From positions 1 to 33,354 of the IMG/VR virus record IMGVR_UViG_3300030060_007603: a stretch of 33,354 nucleotides of DNA; one strand, given 5' to 3'. Below, piece after piece: positions 13,515 through 21,264 of this stretch (positions are counted from its first letter, which is position 1; each line of letters starts with the position of its first letter). The notes under the pieces are model-generated. The model worked only from the letters and a program-made list of their open reading frames with translations. It ran no database searches and had not been told where the DNA came from. The stretch is from a virus. The position numbers were made by a program, and so were the translations under genes.

Positions 13515-13750
13515 ATCGTTAACCCTACTTTCAAATCGTCTTCATCTGGTTTAGCTTTCTCTTCTTTTTTAATGAGCCTATCTAAATACCATCTAGCTTT
13601 CTTTAGATCTTCTATACCATTTTTATCTCTATGCCTCACTATATATTTAACTATATTACCTTCAAAATAGTTAAGATTGAATTCTGAGATAAAATCAGAT
13701 ACTTGTATTCTTGTACCTACGTAATAATCAGGGTTTATCTTGTCTTTCAT
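13511..13750 (-). CDS. DUF3310 family protein
   Basis: 79 residues with INPDYYVGTRIQVSDFISEFNL, then YFEGNIVKYIVRHRDKNGIEDLKKARWYLDRLI. This is the DUF3310 pattern (GNxxKYxxRxxxKxGxxDLxKAxWYLxRLI), common in phages and of unknown biochemical role, sometimes labelled a nucleotide kinase without proof. Here it lies between the phosphoesterase and endolysin. Its start overlaps the upstream gene by 23 nt. Confidence 0.8.
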   Translation of the reverse strand: MKDKINPDYYVGTRIQVSDFISEFNLNYFEGNIVKYIVRHRDKNGIEDLKKARWYLDRLIKKEEKAKPDEDDLKVGLTI

Positions 13751-14813
13751 ATTTATCCTTTAGTTCTATCATACTTAAAAATTGATGCGATTGTACATGA
13801 CTATCGCAAATCATAAGCGTTGTTATCCCATATGACCAGCCATTAGCACTGTTTTTTGCATATCCTTCAATATGACCATAATCCATACAAGTACCAACAT
13901 TTATAATCTTTACATAATTACCCCTACCCAATTTTGAAGCTCTCCATGATCTTTCTCTATGACTATGACCAAATACTATATCATGTGTTGCACCATTAGA
14001 AACTTGACTTGCTTCTGCCATCTTGCCTCCAATCTCTCTACCCATTTCATTGAGAGGAACATGAACAAAAGCCACTCCACGTATGAAGTAAAAATCTCCG
14101 TACTCTGATATTCCCCAACCTCTACGCCTAAATAAAGTTTCATATTGTTGTGAAAAAGCTCCTACTACTTCTTTATGTTCATCTTCATATCTATAAAGTC
14201 TTAATTCATGATTACCTAAACAGTAATGCTTGTGAGGGTTGATATCTCCCATACCCTCTTCTAAAAGTTTTATACAATCTTCTGTAGCGTTTATGTCTGC
14301 TAGTATAGGTGGTTTTTTTTGACCTTTAACAGTATGATTTTTATCAAAGGTACTACAAGAATCAAAACTACAAAAGTCACCAATACACACAAGATAGTCT
14401 GGGTTATAATCTCTTATAGCTCTACCAATCCAATAAAACCTTTCGTGATTATCTTCTATAGATATGTGAGCATCTGGTATTACGAAAACTTTTACAGGAT
14501 CAGAAAAAGTTGTTGGTTGTGCAGATATTCTTACGACAGGTTTTTTATATTCTTCAATAATTACTTGAGGTTTTGTTTCTTTGTATCTATGCCATTCAAT
14601 AGTCCAATGAGAACTCATCAAAGCAAGTTTTTCAATCTTATCTATTTTTCTTTGAAGTGATGTTCTAGGAATGCCTGTAACTTCTTCTACAACTTTTTTT
14701 GCACCCTTTGGGTTATGAGGTCCTCCTTTACCCAGAGGAGGATAACCTTTGTCTAATGCTTCGTGGAGTTTCTCTTGTATAAGTTTGAGTTCATCCCACT
14801 CTTTATCGTCCAT
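13728..14813 (-). CDS. Calcineurin-like metallophosphoesterase
   Basis: 361 residues from ATG 14813, chosen because the upstream stop overlaps it (TAATG); the frame is open for 63 nt further but those codons lie inside the neighbour. Residues 1-60 carry an HTH-like segment (VEEVTGIPRTSLQRKIDKIE). The catalytic core shows D114-x-H116 (IPDAHIS), GDF (D146), GNHE (200-203) and GHSH (282-285), all metal ligands of the family. Substrate may be DNA, RNA or a nucleotide. An HTH joined to a phosphoesterase suggests DNA targeting. Confidence 0.85.
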   Translation of the reverse strand: MDDKEWDELKLIQEKLHEALDKGYPPLGKGGPHNPKGAKKVVEEVTGIPRTSLQRKIDKIEKLALMSSHWTIEWHRYKETKPQVIIEEYKKPVVRISAQPTTFSDPVKVFVIPDAHISIEDNHERFYWIGRAIRDYNPDYLVCIGDFCSFDSCSTFDKNHTVKGQKKPPILADINATEDCIKLLEEGMGDINPHKHYCLGNHELRLYRYEDEHKEVVGAFSQQYETLFRRRGWGISEYGDFYFIRGVAFVHVPLNEMGREIGGKMAEASQVSNGATHDIVFGHSHRERSWRASKLGRGNYVKIINVGTCMDYGHIEGYAKNSANGWSYGITTLMICDSHVQSHQFLSMIELKDKYERQDKP

Positions 14814-15001
14814 TAGCCAAGCATACGCAATATCCAAGCAATAAATTGTGTAGCAACCATAAAACCTATTGCCCATAAAATATAGTTTAGGCGATCTATA
14901 TCTTTTTGCATGTGCTTTAGATGATTGTTTTCAATTAAGTCTAGCTTACTATAAATGTGGAGGATATGCTCTTTAGTAGTTTTAGGTGTTGGTTTGCTCA
15001 T
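14813..15001 (-). CDS. Coiled-coil protein with C-terminal membrane span
   Basis: 62 residues: MSKPTPKTTKEHILHIYSKLDLIENNHLKHMQKDIDRLNY followed by LWAIGFMVATQFIAWILRMLG, one transmembrane helix. The layout, a soluble coiled coil then one C-terminal span, resembles XhlA-type phage lysis helpers. Overlaps by 1 nt with the phosphoesterase. Likely envelope or lysis related; not certain. Confidence 0.6.
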   Translation of the reverse strand: MSKPTPKTTKEHILHIYSKLDLIENNHLKHMQKDIDRLNYILWAIGFMVATQFIAWILRMLG

Positions 15002-15194
15002 AGTCTTCTATACATTTCATTAATAAACCTATCTCCAGCATTTTTAAATCTTCATCTATCTTTTCAACTATACGATCAATCGCAATATCACAAGTATTAT
15101 AATTTGTAAATGTTATGGGTAATTTTCCACCATAACTGCAAAAAGGTTGTATTGATATATTCAATATGCAAATTATGGTATGAATAGTCCACAT
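14982..15194 (-). CDS. Small secreted or membrane protein
   Basis: 70 residues from ATG 15194, overlapping the upstream stop (TGATG). The N-terminus MWTIHTIICILNISIQPFCS is a short hydrophobic segment without basic residues, possibly a signal anchor. The rest has two more Cys (YNTCDIAIDRI, LLMKCIEDYEQ). It overlaps the coiled-coil gene by 20 nt. A periplasmic partner of lysis proteins is possible; unknown. Confidence 0.6.
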   Translation of the reverse strand: MWTIHTIICILNISIQPFCSYGGKLPITFTNYNTCDIAIDRIVEKIDEDLKMLEIGLLMKCIEDYEQTNT

Positions 15195-15706
15195 CACATA
15201 TTACTCAATGGATTTTCTAGTGCAGATTTTATTCTTTTATCTATCTTTGTTTCTAGTTCAGTCATGGCTGATTCCAACTTATCCGTTAATAATTCCATGT
15301 CTTCATTTATGTCCTTCGTGGTATCTTTTAAGTCCTTCATGGTTTCTCTTGAATCTTCTTTAACTTGTTGCTCAACATCTTCTACAATACTTTCTATCCT
15401 TCTTACATCTTGTCTCAAATCATTTTTTAATTCATTTGCTACATCTGAAACTAATTCTAATTCTTGCAATAACATAGTCATTTCTTGTTGAAGCATTTCA
15501 TTAGATTGATTTAATAACTCTAATCGTTTATCAAAACCACTTAGATCTGGTGATTCAAAAGATGATATGCGATCTTTCATATCAAGGTAATCTTTATAAA
15601 ATTCAAAAGCTCCCCATAATCCACCACCTAAAGTTGTAAGTGCAGTTATAATGACAAATATTTTGCCACCTTTAAACTTCAATCCTGCAAATTCTACTTC
15701 TGCCAT
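15194..15706 (-). CDS. Membrane-anchored coiled-coil protein
   Basis: 170 residues from ATG 15706 (MAEVEFAGLKFKGGKIF), two bases after the upstream stop; a second in-frame ATG at 15730 overlaps the neighbour and is less likely. One span at about 16-37 (FVIITALTTLGGGLWGAFEFY) is followed by about 120 residues of charged heptad-like helix. The leader VEFAGLKFKGGKIF-ITA-TTLGGGLWG recurs in marine phages as I recall. Role unknown; position between secreted and lysis genes suggests envelope spanning. Confidence 0.65.
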   Translation of the reverse strand: MAEVEFAGLKFKGGKIFVIITALTTLGGGLWGAFEFYKDYLDMKDRISSFESPDLSGFDKRLELLNQSNEMLQQEMTMLLQELELVSDVANELKNDLRQDVRRIESIVEDVEQQVKEDSRETMKDLKDTTKDINEDMELLTDKLESAMTELETKIDKRIKSALENPLSNM

Positions 15707-15708
15707 AG

Positions 15709-17235
15709 CTATTCCAAATCCGTCTGCCATTGACTATTAATTATTTCTTCCATACGACCTTCACTCCCAGCAAATAATATATATCCAGCTATATTATTAT
15801 CATTGATAATTGCATCTGGTAAAGACATATCTGAAAAAAATCCTTCACGATCATTTAGTTGTTGTTGGCTTTCAAAAAAAGATTTACTATTACCTAATAC
15901 TTGCATAACAATTAAAGTTTTAGTTTGATTCACATCATCATATCTTTTTTTATCATCAATCTTTTTCATAATTTTTTTTACAGCTTTTTCTTTAGATGAT
16001 TCTTCTTTCGTATCTTTTTGAACAACTTCTTTATCTTGTTTTTCTTCTTCTACTTGTTCTTGTTCTTGTTTTTCATCTTGTTTTATTTCTGGTTCAGGTT
16101 TTGAATCGTCATCTTCTGTTTGTGATTCTTCTGTTGTTGTTTCTTCTTCTTGGATTTCTGTCTCCACCTCAGGCGTTTCTTCTATGGTTTCTTCAATAGT
16201 AGTTTCAATCTCAGTTTCTATTTCAATCTCAATATTTTCAATATCAACTTCTATCTCAGCGATCTCTATTTCTGCGATCTCAATTTCAATAGATTCATAA
16301 CTTGGCTCATCAATTACAATAGGCTCAAAAGACATACCTTCATCTGATTCAATGGGGTTATTACTTTCAAAAATATCTTCAACAACATTAATTACTTCTT
16401 CTGGAGCATCAATATTTAATGCTACAAACATTTCTACTGAAGTTATTGATTCGGTGATAATGGTATTGATAGTGTTATACAAAATGTTAATGCTGACGTC
16501 ATCAAACAAGGGTCCGATTCCTAGATTGATATCTCTACCCCCTACTTCAATTATAACGCTTGTTATAGTTCCAGAAAAATCAAAACCACTTTCATAAGTT
16601 TGATATCCACTAGCTGTACCACTTGCTGAGAGAATGTCAGTTCCTGAAAATACATTTGTGTTTCCATCTTTACCTGTGATGTGCATGTATATAGAATCAG
16701 AAGCGTCTCTTTTATCAACTACGATTGAATAATTAGTTCGCCCTCCATATTTTATATTAAGATCTGATACGTTTACAGTTTGTATGAAAGTTGTTCCCAT
16801 ATTAGGTACGTTCATAGTGGATACTGAATTACCTGAACCAGTAATTTGTGCACATTTATCAGTGCCTAAATTATAACAATTAGAACCACTAGGCATATTA
16901 GCAGGTCCTTGACCTCCCCAATCTATAGACATATTGCCATCTTTAGAACCTACTACAAAACCATTATCGCTGTCTAAAATATCTCCAGAATCTTCATTAG
17001 TTACTGTTGTAGTCGTTGTTGTTGTTTCTGTTGTTGTCGTAGTAAGAATTCCATCTGATTGAAACTCTACTTCTTCTGTAATTATTTCTTCAATGATTTC
17101 CTCTACAGTTGGAGAACATAAACCAACTGTATCTGTAGAACAATCTACAGCTTTACTAGAAGATGAAAGGAATACCGAAAACAGTAACGCCTGTATAAAG
17201 AGCCATACCATAGAATAAAAATTTTCCGAATTCAT
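15709..17235 (-). CDS. Secreted protein with Glu/Ile and Thr repeats
   Basis: 508 residues from ATG 17235 (GAAGG lies about 6 nt upstream). A signal peptide (VWLFIQALLFSVFLSSSSKA) is followed by a poly-Thr block, a globular part (150-290) with GGRTNYSIVVDKRD and SGFDFSGTITSVIIEVGGRDINLGIGPLFDD resembling a beta sandwich, then about 110 residues of alternating Glu and Ile/Val (IEIEIAEIEIAEIEV) passing into a Glu/Gln/Lys tail. A C-terminal domain (VMQVLGNSKSFFESQQQLND) closes it. It overlaps the upstream gene by 80 nt. Possibly a decoration, adhesin or envelope protein; I recognise no family. Confidence 0.65.
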   Translation of the reverse strand: MNSENFYSMVWLFIQALLFSVFLSSSSKAVDCSTDTVGLCSPTVEEIIEEIITEEVEFQSDGILTTTTTETTTTTTTVTNEDSGDILDSDNGFVVGSKDGNMSIDWGGQGPANMPSGSNCYNLGTDKCAQITGSGNSVSTMNVPNMGTTFIQTVNVSDLNIKYGGRTNYSIVVDKRDASDSIYMHITGKDGNTNVFSGTDILSASGTASGYQTYESGFDFSGTITSVIIEVGGRDINLGIGPLFDDVSINILYNTINTIITESITSVEMFVALNIDAPEEVINVVEDIFESNNPIESDEGMSFEPIVIDEPSYESIEIEIAEIEIAEIEVDIENIEIEIETEIETTIEETIEETPEVETEIQEEETTTEESQTEDDDSKPEPEIKQDEKQEQEQVEEEKQDKEVVQKDTKEESSKEKAVKKIMKKIDDKKRYDDVNQTKTLIVMQVLGNSKSFFESQQQLNDREGFFSDMSLPDAIINDNNIAGYILFAGSEGRMEEIINSQWQTDLE

Positions 17236-17707
17236 CATTACCTTCTTTTACTTCAACTATTTCTTTTTCATCTAATAAAAAACTACCTTCTGGTATCAAG
17301 TGTTTATTGAGAAGCCACTCTTCTTTTGCTTCTATCCCAATCTTTCCATTTATTGGAGGATATGTACCAGCACTCCACATCGCATCAAACACTCTATAAT
17401 CTTGTGATAACAAACTAACAGAAGCTACTTTCATACCCATAGAGTACAAAGATCTAGCAAGTTTAATACGTTCACAGTTCTCATCTGTAATAGTTATGCC
17501 AGAAGCTATCCCAAAGACTTGGGTCTGTACGCTCCCTGAAGAAGCACTTTTACAAACATCTGAATTATTTACAACTACGCTAGGAGCATTAGCAGTACTA
17601 GGCGTTGAGGTTACTACAGTTGATGATACTGTGTTTGTTTCTGCTTGAATAGAATAATTAAATATTATTAGGATAGAAAAAAATACAAGGAATAGAATAT
17701 TTTTCAT
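17156..17707 (-). CDS. Secreted phage protein with conserved Cys and C-terminal span
   Basis: 183 residues from ATG 17707 (overlaps the preceding Cys-peptide stop by 4 nt). Signal peptide MKNILFLVFFSILIIFNYSIQA, probably cut at 22-23. A Ser/Thr/Val linker precedes DVCKSASSGSVQTQVFGIASG, ENCERIKLARSLYSMGMKVAS and QDYRVFDAMWSAGTYPP, a block I have seen in marine phage proteins without known role; two Cys could pair. The C-terminus has a membrane segment (FLFYGMALYTGVTVFGIPF). Likely inner-membrane anchored with a periplasmic domain. Confidence 0.65.
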   Translation of the reverse strand: MKNILFLVFFSILIIFNYSIQAETNTVSSTVVTSTPSTANAPSVVVNNSDVCKSASSGSVQTQVFGIASGITITDENCERIKLARSLYSMGMKVASVSLLSQDYRVFDAMWSAGTYPPINGKIGIEAKEEWLLNKHLIPEGSFLLDEKEIVEVKEGNDEFGKFLFYGMALYTGVTVFGIPFIF

Positions 17708-17760
17708 TCCCCACAATTACACTCTTGTTCTTTAAAATTACAATCGCAAGGTTTTATCAT
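17704..17760 (-). CDS. 18-residue Cys-rich mini-protein
   Basis: The peptide MIKPCDCNFKEQECNCGE has four cysteines in two CxC pairs. Its ATG overlaps the upstream gene's stop by 4 nt (ATGA) and its own stop overlaps the next start by 4 nt (ATGA). The two junctions in an otherwise empty 49-nt gap argue strongly for translation. A metal-binding knuckle or disulfide peptide is possible; no known family. Confidence 0.55.
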   Translation of the reverse strand: MIKPCDCNFKEQECNCGE

Positions 17761-17957
17761 AAAGCATCTATATCCGATTGTGTTGGTGCTTTTAATCCAT
17801 CAACATTCCAACTTACTAAATAATCGTTGTTAAGTTTTACTTTCCCTGTTGGTGGTGTTTTTAAATCATTTTGCAAAACATAATTTTCTAATTCATCATC
17901 ATAATTTTTTGAATTATTTTCTAAATATAATTTTATTTTTTGGTTTAATGTACTCAT
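17757..17957 (-). CDS. WNVDGL-motif small protein, third (short) copy
   Basis: 66 residues: MSTLNQKIKLYLENNSKNYDDEL, then VLQND, then YLVSWNVDGLKAPTQSDIDAL. It matches the first 60 residues of the proteins at 18488 and 19847 (KxKLYLExNSK, VLQND, WNVDGLxxPT) but ends before their YxSWExQL half. It follows the C1q-like fibre gene with a 4-nt overlap. Likely a fibre-associated chaperone or tip protein, C-terminally shortened. Confidence 0.65.
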   Translation of the reverse strand: MSTLNQKIKLYLENNSKNYDDELENYVLQNDLKTPPTGKVKLNNDYLVSWNVDGLKAPTQSDIDAL

Positions 17958-18484
17958 GATTGTTTATAACCTCCCCACCATGTTCTTTCTTCGTATGGCG
18001 AGTCTCCAGATTTACCTAAAAAAAGAGCTGACCCTTGATCAATACTATTTCTAGCATACACTTCAATATAATCTCCAACTGATAAATCTAAAGATAATGT
18101 TCCTGTTACAGAATAATAGTCATTACCTTGTTCATTGTTTGGACCAGAAAACATATAAAGACTACTTCCATTTTTATAAATGTATGCTCTTGGATTTCTT
18201 ACTCCAAAACTTCCTGTTGTTGATAAAGTAACATGAATATAAAAATTATATTTTCCAGCTTTACCAGATGGAACTGTAAATTTATCAGAAGCAAAAGCAC
18301 TATCAGTATCATAGGCTTCATTCCAAGTTACTTTTGTTTTTGTATTATCAGAAACAGATTGATTTGATGTTTTTCCAACATAGAAAGCTGGTGTATTACT
18401 TTCTCCCGCACCTGTGATCGTGCCTGTAAATGCAAAATCATCAGCTAAATTAATTCCTCTTGATCTAGTTTTAATTAATGCCAT
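17954..18484 (-). CDS. Short tail fibre, C1q-like domain (copy 3)
   Basis: 176 residues. A 30-residue leader (MALIKTRSRGINLADDFAFTG) is typical of marine phage fibre proteins; then a C1q-like jelly roll (ESNTPAFYVGK, KFTVPSGKAGKYNFYIHVTL, RAYIYKNGSSLYMF, DYIEVYARNS). It has almost no shaft, so it would be a short receptor-binding protein. It pairs with the small protein at 17757. Confidence 0.65.
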   Translation of the reverse strand: MALIKTRSRGINLADDFAFTGTITGAGESNTPAFYVGKTSNQSVSDNTKTKVTWNEAYDTDSAFASDKFTVPSGKAGKYNFYIHVTLSTTGSFGVRNPRAYIYKNGSSLYMFSGPNNEQGNDYYSVTGTLSLDLSVGDYIEVYARNSIDQGSALFLGKSGDSPYEERTWWGGYKQS

Positions 18485-18487
18485 AAA

Positions 18488-18823
18488 TTACTCTTTCGGA
18501 TATTTGTCTTTAATTGGTTTTATGTGATCTGTTTTCCATTTAGTTATACCATTATGATAGATATAATCTAGTTGTTCTTCCCAAGATAAATACTCGGCTT
18601 TTCTTTTTGTGTCTACAATATTATTTGACTCGGCAGTATTTCCAGCAGTTTCATAACTTGATAACTGATTATCAGTTGGTTTTGATAAACCATCTACATT
18701 CCAAGATGCTATATAATCTCCTGAACCATCATTTTGTAATACAACAGTTTCTTTCCATAACTCATCTTCTGTTTTTGAATTTGCTTCTAAATATAATTTT
18801 ACTTTTGTATATAAACTAGCCAT
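18488..18823 (-). CDS. WNVDGL-motif fibre-associated protein, copy 2
   Basis: 111 residues. Two parts: TKVKLYLEANSKTEDEL to ASWNVDGLSKPTDNQLSSYE, and KAEYLSWEEQLDYIYHNGITKWKTDHIKPIKDKYPKE. The second half resembles C-terminal parts of phage tail proteins of the XkdW/fibre-assembly type (SWxxQLDxLYHDG...KxKYPK). It starts 2 nt after the stop of the fibre gene at 18825, with TAATATGG at the junction, the same junction as copy 1. Probably helps fold or attach the fibre. Confidence 0.65.
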   Translation of the reverse strand: MASLYTKVKLYLEANSKTEDELWKETVVLQNDGSGDYIASWNVDGLSKPTDNQLSSYETAGNTAESNNIVDTKRKAEYLSWEEQLDYIYHNGITKWKTDHIKPIKDKYPKE

Positions 18824-18824
18824 A

Positions 18825-19847
18825 TTATAATCCTGTTATTCTAAATCCACCGAAAGATGTGCTATCGGTGTAATAATTGTTTGATGATGATGAACCACCA
18901 TCATGAAATTTAGCATACAATTCAACATAATCATCTGCATCTAAATCAATAATTGCTACGCAAGTTCCAAAAAATGTATCTCCATAAGCATTATTTCTAC
19001 CATCATGTGTTGTTTGTTGATATTTTGAACCATTTTTATATAATGCAACATGTAATCTTTGTGCATTGCTTACACCTGTACCACTTCCAACAGAAACCAT
19101 TCCATAAATATAATATTTTCCTGCAACTGCTGGTGTAAAACGATAATTTGAACTATTATCATAAGTTGAGTCAGTATCTGTAACTTCTGTTTGTAATTGA
19201 ACTTTTGTATAACTTCCACTTCCTATACCTGTTGATGCGTGTGCTGTTGCGGCAAAAGCTGGTGTATTGACTTCTCCGCCATCTCCAAAAGATAATTGAC
19301 CAATACCTGTTGTACCTGAGCCGCTTACACTTGCTACTTTTAAAACTTTATTAGCAGTAACATTTCCTGTTGGAAGTATAAGCTCATATGATTGCCCAGA
19401 GCTATGATCAGGACTGGATATTTTTACTCCGTGGCTATTTTGTGAACAGTTGAGCTGAATCGTGCCATTTTCTGAACTGCCATCGCCTTTGACAGTAAGA
19501 CCTGGAGTAGAACTTGTGCTTATGAGATTAAGTTTGTTGTTTGTGATAGCTGAATCTACAACTGTCGTTGCTGTTCCAACATCATTTACATTACCTAATA
19601 CTAAAATAAAATCTATGGCATCAGAACTTGTTAATGCACTAGCAAAAGTAAGTGTAGAACCTGAAACAGTAAAAGAACTTACAGGTGCTTGTATCGTTCC
19701 GTTGAGAGATACGATCATGTGATTTGCACTTTGAGGTTCAAAGTTCACAGAATTTTTTTGCATAGTATAACTAGCAGTAGCACTTGTTGTTATGCTATCA
19801 AGTAAAACGAAATCTCCTGATAGAGGTGTTTTGCCTATGTATGCCAT
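18825..19847 (-). CDS. Tail fibre with C1q-like tip (copy 2)
   Basis: 340 residues. The N-terminal attachment region begins MAYIGKTPLSGDF and continues with NHMIVSLNGTIQAPVSSFTVSGSTL and DFILVLGNVNDVGT, a leader I recognise from many marine phage fibres. A middle beta-rich shaft (TVKGDGSSENGTIQLN, SYELILPTGNVTANKVLKV) leads to a C1q-like domain from about 215 (RFTPAVAGKYYIYG, VALYKNGSKYQQ, DYVELYAKFHDGG). Longest of the three fibres, presumably the main receptor binder. Overlaps the previous small gene by 1 nt. Confidence 0.75.
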   Translation of the reverse strand: MAYIGKTPLSGDFVLLDSITTSATASYTMQKNSVNFEPQSANHMIVSLNGTIQAPVSSFTVSGSTLTFASALTSSDAIDFILVLGNVNDVGTATTVVDSAITNNKLNLISTSSTPGLTVKGDGSSENGTIQLNCSQNSHGVKISSPDHSSGQSYELILPTGNVTANKVLKVASVSGSGTTGIGQLSFGDGGEVNTPAFAATAHASTGIGSGSYTKVQLQTEVTDTDSTYDNSSNYRFTPAVAGKYYIYGMVSVGSGTGVSNAQRLHVALYKNGSKYQQTTHDGRNNAYGDTFFGTCVAIIDLDADDYVELYAKFHDGGSSSSNNYYTDSTSFGGFRITGL

Positions 19848-20185
19848 TATTTAGGATTATCCGTTCTTACTTTATCATTATGGTCTTTGAATAAAGATGT
19901 GCCATTCTTTTGATCTTTATATAACATTTCTAGCTGAGACTCCCAAGAACCGTATTGTTGTTTTCTAGTAACATCTATACCAGCATTTTTTTCAACAGTT
20001 TGACCAACAGTTTCATAACTTGATAATTTAGTATTACTTGGCTTTGTTAATCCATCAACATTCCAAGTTTTAATAGATTCACCATTTACTCCATCATCAA
20101 CAAGTTCAATATTATTTTGTTCATTTTCCCATGTTTTAGAATTTTCTTCTAAATACATTTTAACTTTTGTGAATAACATTACCAT
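19847..20185 (-). CDS. WNVDGL-motif fibre-associated protein, copy 1
   Basis: 112 residues: FTKVKMYLEENSKTWEN, KTWNVDGLTKPSNTKLSSYE and RKQQYGSWESQLEMLYKDQK. Clearly homologous over its length to the protein at 18488; the LSSYETxGxT segment is shared almost exactly. Begins 2 nt after the fibre stop at 20187 (TAATATGG). Confidence 0.65.
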   Translation of the reverse strand: MVMLFTKVKMYLEENSKTWENEQNNIELVDDGVNGESIKTWNVDGLTKPSNTKLSSYETVGQTVEKNAGIDVTRKQQYGSWESQLEMLYKDQKNGTSLFKDHNDKVRTDNPK

Positions 20186-20186
20186 A

Positions 20187-20975
20187 TTACGGCAAATCCT
20201 TTGTTGGTAATCTTATTATAGCTAAATTACCACTAGTTATACTTCTTGAACCAGCACCATCAGAATGCCTAACTTTTATTGTAAAATAAGAAGTGTCATT
20301 TGCTGTTAAAATTATTGCACCAGCTTCGCCATGTGAAGAACCACCACCGCCTGTATTATGTCTACTAATAATATAATCATCATCATCATGCGAACTATAA
20401 ACTTTAGTTTGAACATCTATTCCGTTTTCAACACCGTCAAAATGCACTCCACAACAAATTAAATAGTAACCTTTCATGTTTGGCGTAAACCTACCATTTG
20501 ATGAAATCGTTGATGATACAGTTCCAGATTGTTGAGATGTATTGACAGTACCATTGTCGTCCCATGCAGTTACAGTTGTTGTTGAGTTGGCACTAATAGA
20601 TTGTGAAGAAGAAAAAGCTGAATCTTTATAAACTAAAAAAGGCGAATTATGATTAGCAAAAAAATTATAATCTATTCTTTTAAGTGTTCCACCATCATTA
20701 ATTACTATTTCATCTGTTTTATCAGGAACAGCCGCTAAGTCTGTTTGCCCTGTAATGCTTGTAATATCAAACCCACCGCCAACATAACTTGCGTCTATTC
20801 TTTTTAAAACTCCACCATCTGATATTAAAAACTCATCTGTATCTGCTGGTGCTTCTGCTAAAGCTGTAAAACCAGAAATAGCAGTATCGCCAATATGTGT
20901 TGAATTAATTATATCAGCTTCAATGTCTGAAGCAGTTAAAGGAACTGAAGCTGGTTGTACTCCTATAAATCCCAT
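20187..20975 (-). CDS. Tail fibre with C1q-like tip (copy 1)
   Basis: 262 residues. After MGFIGVQPASVPLTASDIE, two shaft repeats, DTDEFLISDGGVLKRIDAS and KTDEIVINDGGTLKRIDYN, lie about 45 residues apart. The C-terminal half is C1q-like (RFTPNMKGYYLICCGVHFDG, YIISRHNTGGGG, SYFTIKVRHSDGAG). It overlaps the upstream gene by 13 nt. A third receptor-binding or baseplate fibre. Confidence 0.65.
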   Translation of the reverse strand: MGFIGVQPASVPLTASDIEADIINSTHIGDTAISGFTALAEAPADTDEFLISDGGVLKRIDASYVGGGFDITSITGQTDLAAVPDKTDEIVINDGGTLKRIDYNFFANHNSPFLVYKDSAFSSSQSISANSTTTVTAWDDNGTVNTSQQSGTVSSTISSNGRFTPNMKGYYLICCGVHFDGVENGIDVQTKVYSSHDDDDYIISRHNTGGGGSSHGEAGAIILTANDTSYFTIKVRHSDGAGSRSITSGNLAIIRLPTKDLP

Positions 20976-21256
20976 ATTATGTTATCTCTAATATACTTAA
21001 CACCTGTCAAAACTTCAAGAGTAGAGTTAGCTGGTATTGTAACTGTTGAAATTAATTTTACGTTTTCATTTGTTTCTGTATCTGAAGTATCTGATTGCAT
21101 ATTTACTGAAGCTGTTACTGATGCTGTGTGAACATTACATAATAACAAACCAACAATAATTGTTTGTGTAGAACTTGGGCAAGTATAGACAGTTAATGGC
21201 GTGCCTGCACTTGCTGGCATAGCCGCATTTGTTTTTACTTTAAACGTGTTAGCCAT
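20963..21256 (-). CDS. Small virion protein, tail-tip associated
   Basis: 97 residues. FKVKTNAAMPASAGTPLTVYTCPSSTQTIIVGLLLCNVH followed by VKLISTVTIPANSTLEVLTGVKY resembles small beta-sandwich proteins encoded between tail tip and fibres in marine phages (YTxPxxxxxIIxGLxLxN, IPxGSxLE). Likely a structural spike or fibre adaptor; exact role unknown. Confidence 0.6.
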   Translation of the reverse strand: MANTFKVKTNAAMPASAGTPLTVYTCPSSTQTIIVGLLLCNVHTASVTASVNMQSDTSDTETNENVKLISTVTIPANSTLEVLTGVKYIRDNIIWDL

Positions 21257-21264
21257 TTATCCTC

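Noticed and set aside
14319-14660. A 113-codon plus-strand frame with Phe/Tyr-rich translation
   Set aside because: Antisense to the metallophosphoesterase core with all its metal motifs; composition is that of reverse-complement AT-rich coding DNA.
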